A stretch of 64,000 nucleotides of DNA from Albifimbria verrucaria (GCA_020081605.1 JAHREC010000019.1:558001-622000); one strand, 5' to 3'; numbered from the stretch's first letter, positions 12,087-24,101 are shown. Notes: generated by a model from the letters alone, not told the origin. Program-made: numbers and translations.

Positions 12087-13459
12087 TCAAACGCACTGAG
12101 AGTACCATTCGTTGACTTTGTTGCAAGTAAAGGGTGAAGCGCATTTAGTAGGCCCAGTCCAACCATTTCCCTACTGAGTGTAAGCAAAATTCTCCATCAG
12201 TAACCATTCATTATTCCACTTACGCCACACTGTCCATACTGTGGTGCAGTAGCCCCTCCTGTTGGAGCCGGGACAGACTCAGTACGGCTGCTAGTAGCCT
12301 GTGGTGCCTTGGAGGTGGTCGTTGCTGGGGCTGTTCCCGACCCAGTCTGCCACTTTCTGTTGCGAGACAGCTCGTACCACCAGTTTCTCAGCATCCATCC
12401 GTCAAAGTCAGTAATAGTTGTTGCAGAGCCCGCCAGCATGATGAAGTTGGTAATGCCAGTGGGAGTCCAGTCTGGGAATTTGTTGTTAGCTCATCCGTCA
12501 AATTTCACAAGGATATAAGTCCCGTATTGTCTTACCATAAACTATCAGAACAGTCAGTAACTCTTCAAAACATCTTCAGAAACAGTGCAAACTCACAGTC
12601 ATCAAGACCAAAGGTGTGACCCATTTCATGGAGCAGAATGTGGATGTTGTCCGAGTTTAAGGCGCCCATGAAATATTCACGGCCAATTCTCTGGCCCCAG
12701 TCACCGCCGGCACCACCGCTGAATCCATCAGTGAGCCACAATGACTGATCATAATGACGAGCAGCACCACCAGGGCATGAGCCGTAGTTGCCATCCTGAT
12801 GGAAAAATCGTCCACAGGCCGGGGCACACTCAGGAATACCACCGCTATCCTTGTTGGTGTACACATCAATACCATTGACTGAACCCTGCAAAAGGCTTTT
12901 ATCTCGAACCGCCCAGCCAACAACATTGACCTTAACATTGGAGAAGGGGAAGTTATCGTAACCATAAAGCCACTTGAACCACTTCTGATATTGAGCATTG
13001 AGAGCGGTTGCAACCTGAGCGCGCTGTGCTTCAGTCACTGGGGTATTTGACTCCCATCGAACGCACATGTTCAAAGTGCCTTGAGTAGCAATGAGCTGGT
13101 CCCACTGCACATGAAAATGTTAGTCCTCATTCAAAGATACAGTGCTGAAAATACTAATTCTAGTAATTTCGTCTGTGGTCACTTGCAGCAAAATTCTTGA
13201 AGCCAAAGAGATTGCCATTATTGTATGTCGATTTGCAGTGGTCCCAAACTTGCTTTAATGGTGTGACAAGGTTTGAGGGTGGGTTCCAGCCGCTTTGTCG
13301 CTTAGCCGGTCGGTTTGAGACAGGTTCTAAGGGTGAATCGACATGAACGTCTAACAAGTTCCATACACTCCCATCGAGATCAGAAGCTGCGGAGAAGTTG
13401 AAGCCCGTTACAGAGGCTGCAAGGGACAAAGCCGTACTCGATACAACAAGGAAACGCAT
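12087..13459 (-). CDS. Secreted metzincin-like zinc metalloprotease with C-terminal CBM1
   Basis: Begins at ATG 13459 with a signal peptide (MRFLVVSSTALSLAASVTG) and a propeptide ending at a dibasic KR near residue 54. The zinc site ILLHEMGHTFGLDD fits HExxHxxGxxD, followed by a Met-turn-like FIMLAG. A Thr/Ser/Pro/Ala linker leads to a fungal cellulose-binding module (QYGQCGGNGWTGPTKC...NEWYSQCV, stop at 12087). Introns read as 13105-13186 (a GC-AG intron, GCAAGT donor), 12542-12596, 12472-12535 and 12171-12223; the middle two leave a 6-nt microexon at 12536-12541. Splicing gives GLDDFYDWTPTGITN without any frame correction. The likely role is degrading cell-wall protein while attached to cellulose or chitin-like material. 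Exact peptidase family uncertain. Confidence 0.8.
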
Positions 13460-13545
13460 CTTGGAGCGAAGTTTAGGATGTGTCCAGCACGAAGAATAGA
13501 AGGTGTGGTTGGCGGATGAGATTAGAAACAGAGATTAAAGAGAGG

Positions 13546-13552
13546 TTATATA
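13546..13552 (-). promoter_or_regulatory. TATA box of the metalloprotease gene
   Basis: On the minus strand this reads TATATAA, about 90 nt upstream of the ATG at 13459, a normal spacing for a strongly expressed fungal secreted enzyme. Confidence 0.5.
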
Positions 13553-16500
13553 GTAGCTTTTCCAAGGGGCTTTCATCTCATGCCATTGCTGTCTAGTGCC
13601 CGTGTTTTCGTATAAACATATGGCTCTAATGATGGGACGATGTGGATTCAGGATTGGTGGAGCCTTGGTTATGCAACTTAATTTCCCGACCAGTTCTCGG
13701 AGCTAGTTGTTGTCTGAAGGTATAATGAACTAGTTAAGGGTGTTGACTAGGTAATGAAACACGAACCATCTTTCCGGGACTGTACTATGGCCATGATCAG
13801 ATTGCCGAGCCAAAAATGTACCCTAGCCATCGCTGCCCACCTCTGTTTCTGATAGATGTCTTCTAAAGACCTGTAGACTATACCGGCTTCTTGAACTCCC
13901 AATTTTAATTCACTCCGACCTGAGAAATAAAGGGCGGAGTTACAGAGAAGTAAAATTACATAGTAGATTGTTTTGCATCCATATTCGCTACAGTGTCCAG
14001 TGAGTTGATCAACATCGCATATTTTAGCTTGATAATAACTTAGGAAGACTCTTACGTATTGAATAGTATTTTCTATGATTATCGGAGACTGAATGGTGGA
14101 CTATCTAATAGAAGTTGTTTAAATGAAGTGCTTTCGCGGGCATCCAAGCACCGAACCTGATGGGCTTCGCGGTGCTACGGTTCGAAAGTCCCACCAATAA
14201 CGCGATTAGATATGACCTACATTGGGTATTCCCTGACTAACAACTAAGGTGGTTAACAGAGACAAAAGGGGGCAGCTGCGGAAGTTTCGGGGTGAGGCGT
14301 TGAGTAGACCACTAGTTAGGAATGGTGCACCCTGTCACTTACAATGTGCCCCTTGGCTAGGATTTCCTTCTCAAGGGGGCTGCTAATACGAAGTTACCAA
14401 TGAGACAGCATGCCTAGTCTCAGTCAAAAACCCACTTTCGGGGCATTTTGGACCGAATGACTGCTCAGCCATTTCATCATGACACAATACTGGGACTGAA
14501 AGATGCACAAAGCTTGGCGTTTGCCTACTTTTGAAACACGGTCCTCTAGACGTGACATTGTTTAAGTTGGGTTTTTCTACTGGGGTGGGTACTGAGAGTG
14601 ATGCCAAATGCTGGTAGATCACAAACTTATGCATCAATTGCCTCTGGATCATGCACGCTTTAGATCCTATTCATGGTGAACTTCACGCAAGCGAGCCCTT
14701 TGTAAAAGAAGATATCATATTGCACCGGCGTAACCATGTACATTTTCGAAGGTATATATATATTCTTGGAGCTTTATGGGCTTGTCAACCGTCAACCTAA
14801 TTTACACAAAGGATCCTGTGGATACCAGGTACTCCTAGGAGTGTTTCACGTCCCGACCATTTAGACTCGAGAGTGCAGCTTTCGAGCCCCTGTGAGGAAA
14901 GGATTAGTGGCTAGTTGTGTTTTTCCCAAATAAAATATTTCTGCCAATCGCACCACATGGGTGAAGATCTTGAGGGTATTGTCATTCGTCTCAGTTTGTA
15001 AAGAATGCTGCAAATGGCATTCATTGCTAGCGCTTCCGGCTGAAAAGGTAACTTGCCTGATCAAGACCATGCAACGTTACAGGAATGCAATGCCAGAAGC
15101 ACCCCAGAACATCCCATGTGGCGGGGTTGCACGTAGCTGCATATTGTCCTGGGGTCTTGGACATAATGTGTATGATGCTGGTACAAGCCTCGTCTCAACA
15201 TCTCAGACGTAAAGCTTTGTCAACTTACTGGAACAGCTTCAAGGTTTTGAGTTGACGAGACTGATTAATTGATATCTAAACCACCCGTATTCTAGTAATG
15301 CCGTCCGATGGATCAAGCGAAAACAGATTTTGTAAGCCGAATGTGCTGGGAGAAGCCGTTCAGAACTAGAGGCGCCGATTCCTGGTCCAGTGCTGGAGAT
15401 TTCATAAATAAAACTCAGCTGTTAATTCACTTTATACAAAAGCTCATCTTCAATTAATTTGCCGCTTCGTCTTGCAGAGCCCAACGCCCAAACTCGACGT
15501 TCGCAGTTTTCCTAAATAGGTCGGGAGACTGAAGTTTCCAAAGACATACAGAGATCGAGTACCAGTCTGGATCAATTGATATTTTATTCTCGTTTCAAGA
15601 TGAGCTTAACAGTACATGAGTGTTCTGTTGCCTTTTTAAAACGTAGAAGTCCCAAAGAATGGCATTCCACCAAAAAGAAATTTGAGAAAGAAGAGTATCC
15701 AGAAGCTTCTAACAAACTAGTGTAGGAAATCTTGACGTAGTAACTCGTCGATTATGATGAATTTATGTCCATGAAAAGCCAAGAACTTAGAAGGAATTCA
15801 GGTTCGTCTCCATCTAGTTGACAACCTGGTTGTGAATTGGCTCGATACTTCTTGCCTCTATTCCGACCAATTTTGGGCTTCATTCTGTCTATTGGGGGCA
15901 AATCAGTAGACTGCACACCAACTAATCCCTAAAGTGACAAATATATTAGTCTAAATGACCTCACCCTTCAGGGACTGATTGCCCGAGGGCGGTGCCGTGG
16001 AAATATCAGTAAAATGCCAGGAAAGCGTATTACGATACGCAAAATTGCTGGAATGATTTGCATAGGCTCAGAATGACAAGTCTCCATTCTATGACTACCC
16101 TCGATCATGCTGTGCCAAATGACATTTCTAGGAAGGAATAAAGCTTTGGTAGTGTAAAATTTGACCAGTATGTAATTGTGAGCCACTACCTTGTGCTCTC
16201 GAAGGTGTTTAGTGATGCTCACCTTGATGGTAGAAGATTTTCCAGGCTCTTCTCAGTGACCGGATTAGTGTTTTAGCTTACGATCAACCATGATATGTCT
16301 TCCTTGTTACCTCACGTATTACATTTGCCGTCTCTCGGCATGTGACTGTATTTACGCTTGTTGCGCCCTTCGTCACTTCCTTCAATCTTAAGCTATGAGA
16401 CTACCACTTCTTCATCCAAAGGCTATATCAGATGCACATATTAGTATTGGTCCGTGGAAGCGAGGATTGGAGCGGGCACTGTGATCCCTGATTAGTACAA

Positions 16501-17407
16501 TCATGGTCTTTTCATGGAATCTACTGGTTTGGCTTATAGGAGAGCCGGACTTGGACATGTAGACAAGATGACCTAGAACTTAGGCCATCGAATAAGAAAA
16601 TGAGTCCTTGTGACATCAGTGATAGGTTGTGGAAATATGGCTAACAAACGAAATTAAGGGAGCTGAACGTTGGGGAAATAGTATTACGGGAGAGACTCCA
16701 GGAGAGACTCCAGCAAGCGAGATGGCTCATTGCTACTTACGCGTTTTCTATAGATTCCGCCTTTACACGCATTTGAAGCATTACACATACACCGCATATC
16801 ATCATAAGATGTTGCCACTTAGACAGGGCTGATATATAATTAGGCATGGAGTACTTCAACATTGAAAACTGCACATTCAGTTGTATTGCTGATTCGGCTC
16901 TAGGCTATTGTCAGCCGCTAACGAAGGGAAACGCTGCAGCTGGCCCAGGCTTGATAAATGACGGCAACTCATGTGCATCTGCCGGAGGATTTGTGGCGTT
17001 CGGCAAAGCATTCCGTGGGGCAATTGGATCTTTCATGATAGGTTTAAGTATCTGAGCCCGCGAACAATCCATGTCATCCTTACCTTCAGTGGCTTACGCA
17101 TAGACCATCTAGAACAAAAGACAAATCCGGGTCCTCTAACCGTTTTTCGGGTTGTTCCTCGCAGCCCTGTCGTTTTGGGTGTGTTCTTCCTCGCTGGAAA
17201 CTCCGTCACAGTGTTAGCACAGCGCATTGTTGGGTGAGCATTGCTCCTTCATAATAGTAACCATCCACGATGTCCAGCAGTTGTAACATACGTGTACCAT
17301 ACAGCTAAGATTCTACGTAATGATTTCACTAACTCAATGGTCTTGTGAGTCTTATGATTCATAATGGTATGAGCAATGTGTTATTTGTTGAGATTTAAAA
17401 GTACATC
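13553..17407. other. Gene-poor region of about 3.9 kb
   Basis: No gene with recognisable domains or splice-consistent coding was found on either strand. Open frames stay under 90 codons. The stretch is moderately AT-rich. I saw no terminal repeats or transposase motifs, so a degraded element can be neither supported nor excluded. Confidence 0.4.
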
Positions 17408-19150
17408 TCATACTCGGCACAGTCTGCCGCCTATATCTGTGCTCCAATGTTCACTTCCAACAGCGCCGAGAGAGTAGAAAATACCCGAAGGATCATACTC
17501 AGCTTTGACCCTGGCCAATCGGTCCCAATGGCGGCCGTAGAATGCACTCCTCCAGTCGGGCTGCTGGAAATCAGCCTCGTTAAGGTACACCCCTCCAGGC
17601 GTAAGCCGCTCGAGCTGCGGCAGAATATCATCCGTAATCTTACGAGTGATCTCCAAATTGGAGTTCCAGTTTGTCCAATCAAATGGGAAACCAAGGACAG
17701 CATTGAAAGCGGTTTGACGCCAATGCGGATTGGCTGCAACCGAGTCTGCCGCATGTTGTGATACATCGAAAGAAACTCCCGAGAAAACGGCACCTTGGCT
17801 GGTGATGTTACGAACCACTTCTGTAAGATCCTTATTGTTACTCTTGATGAGAGAACGTGGAATAAGACGTCCACCAATATTGAGATTCGCCACGTCAACT
17901 GCGTTCTGCTGGGAAAACCCGCGGAAGAAGCTGGTATGCTGCACTGAGGCATAGTTGTGTTTAAGCTGCAGACATTTCAACTTCTTCAAAAATGGGCTCA
18001 GAATCGCATCCAGATTCTTTTGTTCGATACCGGGTGCAAAAGCGGTGTCTAGAGTGAATGAGCCAGCTGTGATAAACCATACGGTTACCACACCGGCATC
18101 ACCGATGGATGGCACCTGTTCAATGAAAGCTTCTATACCGCTATAGAATCGCTCACTTGCCTCGTCCTCGCCTTCGGGAAGTAAGAAAGTGAGGCTCGCA
18201 GTGGACATGGCCATCCAAGGATGCGCCTTGACAGTAACCGAGACGACTGCTGCAAAAGTTCCGCCACCTCCACCACATAACGCCCAGTACAAGCTGCTAT
18301 GTTCTGGCGAGTCACGGGATGCCTTGACAACTTTCCCCGAGGCCAACACAACTTCCCACTCAAGCACTTGATCTGCTGCCAACCCAAAGCGCGAAGCAAA
18401 GGGTCCATGTCCACCTCCTTGCGTGTAGCCGCCGACAAGCCCAACGGTGGGCTGATTGGGGCCAACAACACTCAATCTTTGGGAATCTGCATATTCGTAC
18501 GCATCAATCGCAAGAACTCCAGCTCCAAACTTGAAGGCCTTGCCCGTATAGGCATTACTCTTGAAACTGGTCACTTTCATTGACTTCAAATGGTGTGTCC
18601 ACAGCGCCAGGCTTCCTGCGCCAGTGGATTTGCCGTTGTAGTCATGTCCCGTATTCCGAATAGTAAGGCGGATGTTGTGACGACGAGCAAAGTTGATTGC
18701 CGCTTGATAGTCACGGACGCCAGTGGCATTGATGGAATAAACGGGGTAGTTTCCCAGAGAACAGGGTATGGCTCTATCAAGGAACGGATTGCACGAGTTA
18801 TTGGTGAATAAAGGTGCCATGGTAGAAGAAGGGCTCTGTAGATGCGATTGTGCACGGAACCAGGTGTCCCGAATGTTGGTGCAAGTCGTCTCATCATAAC
18901 TACCAAATTGACTATCATGACAGGCGGCAGCAATGGGAGCATTGGCAATAAGACGTCCGCCAACTGATGAGTTCAGAGCCTTCCACGTCTCCACAGCAGG
19001 CCAGCATGCTTCTCCTGGGAAGCAGCGGCATGTGGAGGCCTGAGAGAAGTCATCTTCTAGAGGTAGGGCCCTGACATGTGTCACGGCCAACAGAAGAGTG
19101 GCAACGATACCACACCGAGGAAACATGATGAAGTATGATTGGATGCTCAT
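17408..19150 (-). CDS. Secreted FAD-linked oxidoreductase (PCMH-type FAD domain, BBE C-terminus)
   Basis: Single intact exon of 580 codons. The first ATG is at 19150; a second at 19126 would start directly at the hydrophobic signal (MFPRCGIVATLLLAVTHVRA). The FAD domain holds RLTIRNTGHDYNG, with His169 as the usual covalent flavin attachment residue, and GGYTQGGGHGPFASRFG. The second Cys anchor of bicovalent berberine-bridge enzymes is not visible, so single covalent attachment is inferred. The end carries the BBE signature (YLNEADFQQPDWRSAFYG and KAEYDPSGIFYS). Many Asn-x-Ser/Thr sites fit secretion. Such oxidases perform dehydrogenation or oxidative ring closure in fungal natural-product clusters. 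It sits next to a SAT4 receptor and a UbiA enzyme, supporting a pathway role. No frame break, unlike most neighbours. Confidence 0.9.
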   Translation of the reverse strand: MSIQSYFIMFPRCGIVATLLLAVTHVRALPLEDDFSQASTCRCFPGEACWPAVETWKALNSSVGGRLIANAPIAAACHDSQFGSYDETTCTNIRDTWFRAQSHLQSPSSTMAPLFTNNSCNPFLDRAIPCSLGNYPVYSINATGVRDYQAAINFARRHNIRLTIRNTGHDYNGKSTGAGSLALWTHHLKSMKVTSFKSNAYTGKAFKFGAGVLAIDAYEYADSQRLSVVGPNQPTVGLVGGYTQGGGHGPFASRFGLAADQVLEWEVVLASGKVVKASRDSPEHSSLYWALCGGGGGTFAAVVSVTVKAHPWMAMSTASLTFLLPEGEDEASERFYSGIEAFIEQVPSIGDAGVVTVWFITAGSFTLDTAFAPGIEQKNLDAILSPFLKKLKCLQLKHNYASVQHTSFFRGFSQQNAVDVANLNIGGRLIPRSLIKSNNKDLTEVVRNITSQGAVFSGVSFDVSQHAADSVAANPHWRQTAFNAVLGFPFDWTNWNSNLEITRKITDDILPQLERLTPGGVYLNEADFQQPDWRSAFYGRHWDRLARVKAEYDPSGIFYSLGAVGSEHWSTDIGGRLCRV

Positions 19151-19190
19151 CCAAAGAGGTGGATTCGCAAATAATGGAGAGAACGGGAGG

Positions 19191-19204
19191 ACTTATATAT
19201 AAGT
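19191..19204 (-). promoter_or_regulatory. Palindromic TATA element of the FAD oxidase gene
   Basis: The 14-nt perfect palindrome acttatatataagt lies about 40 to 55 nt upstream of the ATG at 19150. It contains TATATAAG on the gene strand and is a plausible core promoter. Confidence 0.45.
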
Positions 19205-19586
19205 GATAGGCAAAGCATCTCCTCCCAAGAGGCGGTAACGACACTGCTCTTCGCAGCCTTAGATCATTGGTCGCTAAATTGGGACTTTATCCTCGCTTGC
19301 TTAGTACGTAGTTTCGCGCACTGTATGCATTATTCCTTACCAGTGGTGTAGGTCTCTAATCCTTGAAGGATGCTAGGAGGTAACGGAACCGGTGGGTGGT
19401 TCCATATGGCATTAGCCACCGAGCAATATACAACAAAATTGGCAATATTTTGCCGTCCAACGTCGATCTATACAGCTACATATTCGTTCTTTCCTTATGA
19501 CTAACAAGAGCTTTTGTACGCAATTACACTGGAATCCTACAAGATACAATCCGTACTATCTATCCTTAAAAATCCATTTCCTAATG

Positions 19587-20883
19587 CTAAACCCGGCTCT
19601 CGTCGATGCCATACTCAACCTTCCGCATAATACCACCCGGGGCATTGGACCATCCTGAGAATTAGCGCCCGGCGCATCTTGACGTGAATGCCAGGCTTGA
19701 GATACATTTGTTTGATGCTCTGTGGTCTCTGGCCTTAATGCAAGGCCTGTTTCACTATTGTTGTCGTCAAGCTGAGTCCACTCGCCATCGTTGCGCGATT
19801 CATCCACTGTTGTTCCCTTGCCTTTGCTGTTGCGCAAGGGATCGATCCAAAAGTCACCAAGGGTTTTGTCCCTGGCTGTTGTATCCATACGTCGACGAGG
19901 CCTCCTTCTTGCGACTAAGCAATGGACCAAGTGTAGGCACGCAAGCCACCAGAATTCCACCTGATATTTCGGCCGTGACGAGGAGCGTAGACTCAAGTAG
20001 ACAGTAGGTGGTGTCGTCGGATGGGCATTTGATGGTTTGGATCAAGCGGCCAAGGTTCACACCTGCCGTACTATCGTTGCCTCAATTAGCCAGTGGTAAG
20101 GGCACGAGATGATATCACCAAACTTACCCTAAACCAAGAGAGAAAGCAGCAGTCAATGCCCACTTTCGCTGGGGCGTAAGCTGTAGCTTCCAGATCGTGG
20201 GAAGCGGTAGGTAGACGACCCAAATGTCAACTGTCATATTGAAAGCGCCAGAGAAGAGTTCAATGGCAGTGATGTTGCCGCAGGTGCCCGGAGTGGACTG
20301 ATCCCAGTTCCACGACACTGGTCTGCAGAGCAGGCAGATGGTCAGGATACAGGCAACCCAGTAAGCGAAAACAACACCAGCAGTAGCCTTAGCCCGCCAA
20401 GGAAACTGCCGGTGGAGAAAACCTCCATGTACAAAAGCAAGATGGCAAGACGGAAAGATGCGATTCCCGTGGCCCAGAACCACTGTGAAATCCAAAAACC
20501 TACATGATGGTTAGTCATTAGATGCTTGCCTGTTGTTGGTGGTAACTAACCCTAAGAGTCGGGATGATTTTCTCGGGAGTGGTCATAAATAACTCAAGGA
20601 GGTGGTGTCCAACGCCGCCATCATACACGCCTTGATTGTAGAAAGTCAGTCGGAACCCCGGCAAATCCCTTTCGATGCAGAGTGCGAAGTTCGTCACATA
20701 CCTATGGATATATCGGCAACGTAGCCGATCTGGCAAAGCAGCGAAAGACAGATGAGATAATCGGGGCTCGCAAACTCCTCCCCGGAGGCGCCCCGTGTAC
20801 AGTCGCAGGACGACCGCTATCACGCTCAAGAGAAGGAGAATCGAGGACGTGACACCCCAAATGATTACCGGATCGCGCGCCAT
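19587..20883 (-). CDS. SAT4/PTH11-type seven-helix membrane protein
   Basis: Integral membrane protein of the fungal rhodopsin-like (SAT4, PTH11-like) family. From ATG 20883 (MARDPVIIWGVTSSILLLLS) it shows VVLRLYTG, PDYLICLSLLCQIGYVADI, then helices with FWISQWFWATGIAS, AGVVFAYWVACIL, the CRPVSWNWDQSTPGTCGN loop, AFNMTVDIWVVYLPLPTIWKLQLTPQRKW and a cytosolic tail ending VEYGIDESRV at 19587. These loop motifs are hallmarks of the family. Introns are at about 20631-20701 and 20500-20550, with a third after AFSLGLG (GTAAGT). Several small indels are needed, near 20785, 20495, 20400, 19865 and 19635; two look like extra rather than missing bases. Members act as putative receptors and are common in secondary-metabolite clusters. 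Ligand unknown. Confidence 0.75.
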
Positions 20884-21957
20884 CGTTAAGTCGATTAAAG
20901 TCGTTTCTCGTTAGCTTATTCACCGCGATCAAGCGGTTGCTGGAGGGGTTCCGAGGTGGCAGAAAAGAAAAATGATCAATGTACGACATATGGGAATAGG
21001 AAGGGTATAGAAGCCGGCATACGTTCAGCCACTTTGCATGGTACCCGGGGTTGTCCGCTGCCAGCCTCTCCTGGGCAATCCTTCCAGCGTCCCATCATGT
21101 ATCGTAAGAGGGGGCAGGCGCACGATGCGAATAGCCCGCCGTCCGGCTTCGTGCGCCGACGGCTGACACAGGTCAAGATGAACCCATGTCAATCAATAAT
21201 GGTAAGCTGTGGGAGTATCCCAGTTAGCCTTGCGCCACTCCCTGGCGATCAACCCATCGGTGCCACTACCACCTTCTGAATTTGGCGCGACGCACCCTTG
21301 TCTTTGCATCTTGCAGCAATATTGAGACTCTAAATACTCAGCACAGTGTTGCAGAGGCAGTCCGGGTATGCTTGATTGTCGTTTACGACGTTGACTGATT
21401 CCTTGAGGACCCGCATCCCCGCCCATGTGCATATTGGCATCAGGTCCATGGGGCGTGCTACGTTCCGCAACGGTCGTTCGATAAAGGTGTTGGGATCACC
21501 CAGGTACATGTACAAACACGAGCGGAGGCATTCATCCTGGCCGGTTTGCGGTGGAGACAAGCACGTCAGGTTGTTTGAAAACTGCCCCAAATTTGGGACC
21601 CGAGGTGCTGTCACCACGATCTCCACGAGGGCGTTTCTCAAGTTCAGACCCAGCCCGCAAGGTGATGGAGCAGGCACCGACATGATCAGAAGCTTACATG
21701 CTTGATGGAGCAATGCCATGGATTCCTGCCATCAGACGCCAATCAGTGACGTGGAAACAGGCCCCTGTATGGCAACACTTTGCTGGAATTGGCATGAGAG
21801 CCCGGTTCAAGGACACTGCTTTGTTTGAGACGCGGAGGATCTAAAGTCCCAAAAAGATACTCATAGAATTATAATACAAATGTGAGAAGCTAGTCGGCTA
21901 CCGTTGCTTTCCGTGAACAAAACAATGCTCCCAGAAATCCAACCCTAATTCATCAAG
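20884..21957. other. Intergenic region with one doubtful 129-codon frame
   Basis: About 1.1 kb between the divergent SAT4-type gene and UbiA gene. A minus-strand ATG frame at 21330-21719 has several Cys residues (NLTCLSPPQ, DECLRSCLY, YPDCLCN) but no recognised pattern; a CFEM domain was considered and does not fit. It could be an upstream exon relic or chance. Confidence 0.3.
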
Positions 21958-22901
21958 ATGTCCCGGCACATACACAGTCCATTCGTGGACTCGACAAACT
22001 CTTGCATCCAGCGCTTGCCATTCCATATCTACACACTGTGGCTCTTTATATTCAGTGATCTTAAAACTATTGTTATTCCAAGCACTGTCTTTGGTATATC
22101 CAATGCTCTTGCAGCATCGCGCTACGATATCCCTTACGCAGACGAAGCCGATCTTTCTCGTGTAGCCTCTCGTCTCCCCTTGGTAGTTCTCTGGGTGTGT
22201 GCCAGTCTACTACCATTTTCTATTAACAACCAGCGAGACCCATCTTCGATACAAGAAGATGCCATCAACAAGCCTTGGCGGCCCATGTGCAGTGGCCGGC
22301 TTACCCCTCGACTGCGAAGACACTCATGCTCGTTCTCTATGTTGCCGCTCAACTTGTCAGTCTTTCGATTACAGGGGCTCTGAGGCAGAGTCTCGGCCTG
22401 GTTATCCTGGGGACTTGGTACAATAACGTCGGCGGCGCAGACTGCCACCCGATCGTGCGTAATTTGATCAACGCACTAGGCTACATTTGCTTCACATCCG
22501 GCGCGATGGAAGTCGCCCTCGGCTCTACCATAATACCACTTTCGCCATCCTCTCGATTGGTCCAGTGGTTTGCTGTCATTGGATGCGTTATCCTCACGAC
22601 TGTACATACCCAAGACATGTATGATCAAGAGGGAGATGCGAGCCGCGGCAGGCGAACAGTTCCACTTGTTGTTGGGGACGTTACAGCACGATGGGCAATT
22701 GCCATCGCAATGTTCTTCTGGGGCGTCATATGCCCGAGCTTTTGGAACGCATCCTTGGTGACAAGGGCTGTAGGGTTCTTCATGGCGGGTCTTGTGGGAC
22801 TACGATCGCTGCTCTTTCGAGATGTGGCTAGTGACAAGACCACGTTCATCTACTGGAATATTTGGATAGCATCAGTTTACATTTTACCATTTAGTGGTTA
22901 A
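21958..22901 (+). CDS. UbiA-superfamily prenyltransferase or membrane-bound terpene cyclase
   Basis: About 314 residues, one exon, with multiple hydrophobic helices (LWLFIFSDLKTIVIP near the start; later TLMLVLYVAAQL and AIAIAMFFWGVICPSF). The first Mg/diphosphate region is around residues 86-108 (NNQRDPSSIQEDAINKPWRP), the second around 216-235 (VHTQDMYDQEGDASRGRRT, then VPLVVGDV). NKPWRP and the second DxxxD-like motif place it in the UbiA fold, in the fungal branch that includes UbiA-type terpene cyclases such as the fumagillin enzyme Fma-TC (family knowledge; the exact branch is inference). One C is missing from the CCCC run at 22304-22307; the corrected frame continues smoothly. It is probably the core scaffold enzyme of the surrounding cluster, acting on a prenyl diphosphate. 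Confidence 0.8.
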
Positions 22902-23223
22902 CAACAATTGGGTCTTCAAGAGACATGGTCGATTAAGCGTGGGGAGCACTAGCAGGATAGATATTCGAATAGACGGTATATTTAGCGATAAAAGCCAACG
23001 CATGGTTCTTGCCAGGGTCAGCATGAACCACACTGAGACATATCCACCTGGTGATGCTGCGGACCGTGAAGTAAAGTGAGCACCTTTTCGCATAGGCATT
23101 CTTTTCTAGCAGTACTACCATGTGTTTCCAAATCTAGAACCTAAACAAATACAGCCTCCAAAATTTCCCTTGTTCTTGCATCTGACCAACCTCGTTCGAG
23201 GCTTTTTTCCAGGGGTGGGCCAT

Positions 23224-24101
23224 TTATTCTTGGGCCTTGGCCAGGAACTTCTCAACTGTGTCCACAACTCCATCTGTCCAACTCAGATGAGGGAGTGGCC
23301 CGCAGGGCAGTGGTAAACGGTGAATGGATTGGTGCTCTTGGATTCCTGAAGAGCAATCATGCCTTCCTGGTATTCCTTGGGAAGCGTCAGATCGCTGTCG
23401 AGCACCAAGTAACCACATGGGAGGCTCGAGTACGCATCGTTAGTGAGCTTTGTGGTAAGGACTGGAGATGCCGTCAACGTCTTGGCATATTTCTGAGCAG
23501 TTTCCGGCTCGACGTCGTTGAAAAGGAACTTCTCAGGCTCCACCATGGTTCCTAGCCCAGATACACCATGTTTCTGTTGAGTCGGTTAGTATGAGTGAGA
23601 GAACAAATAGGTGGCAGACATACATGGAAACGCATGAAAGGAGGGACCACAACGTTTCCATCCTTCGGCTGGAAAAAGCTATGGATGGATTCGCCAACAG
23701 GAATGATGAATGCGCCGACGTATAAGATACCAACGATGCCTCCACTAAGACCCTTTTCCTGTCGAGTCTTGAGCTGGAGATCGGGCTGAGCTGCCTGAGT
23801 AGCAACCCATCCACCCGAAGAATGGCCAATGAGCAAGACCTTCTTGCCTTGATCGACGAGGGATTGGACAACTTCTAGTACAGCAGACGTGTCCTCGTCT
23901 CCTTGGGGTAGCCCCCTCGGAAGGTCCAAGGTCGAAATCGGGATTCTGTACATCGCCGACATTCAACTTGGCCAGATCAGACGTGGGGAGGTGAGGACAG
24001 TGTGCTGCAATACCCTTGAGCTTGAGCGCCTCAACAAGACGCTCATATGGCTCGGGCGAGTGATAAGAGCCGTGGCAGATGACTACAGCAGTGTCCGACA
24101 T
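23224..24101 (-). CDS. Alpha/beta hydrolase (AB hydrolase-1/6 type)
   Basis: Starts at ATG 24101 (MSDTAVVICHGSYHSPEPYERL). The oxyanion region is CHGSYHSP, the nucleophile elbow GHSSGGWVA, an acidic residue lies in GYLVLDSDLTLP, and the catalytic His is in PAGHSPHLSW. A 50-nt intron at 23574-23623 (GTATGT to CAACAG) joins RFH to KHGVSGLGTMVEPEKF. Two frame breaks are seen: an apparent extra G in the five-base G/C run near 23911, and a missing base in the CCC run near 23286. The end is KFLAKAQE, stop at 23224. The size and GHSP-type His region match small esterase/hydroxynitrile-lyase-like hydrolases often found in fungal metabolite clusters. It could hydrolyse an ester or lactone of the cluster product (inference). 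Confidence 0.8.

Noticed and set aside
14165..14200. ggttcgaaagtccc, resembling a tRNA B box
   Set aside because: No matching A box or foldable acceptor stem around it.
13553..17407. Degraded transposon in the gene-poor stretch
   Set aside because: No terminal repeats, transposase or reverse transcriptase motifs seen; only lack of genes supports the idea.
21330..21719. Possible CFEM domain upstream of the SAT4-type gene
   Set aside because: Cys spacing does not fit the eight-Cys CFEM pattern and no splice path joins it to the receptor.
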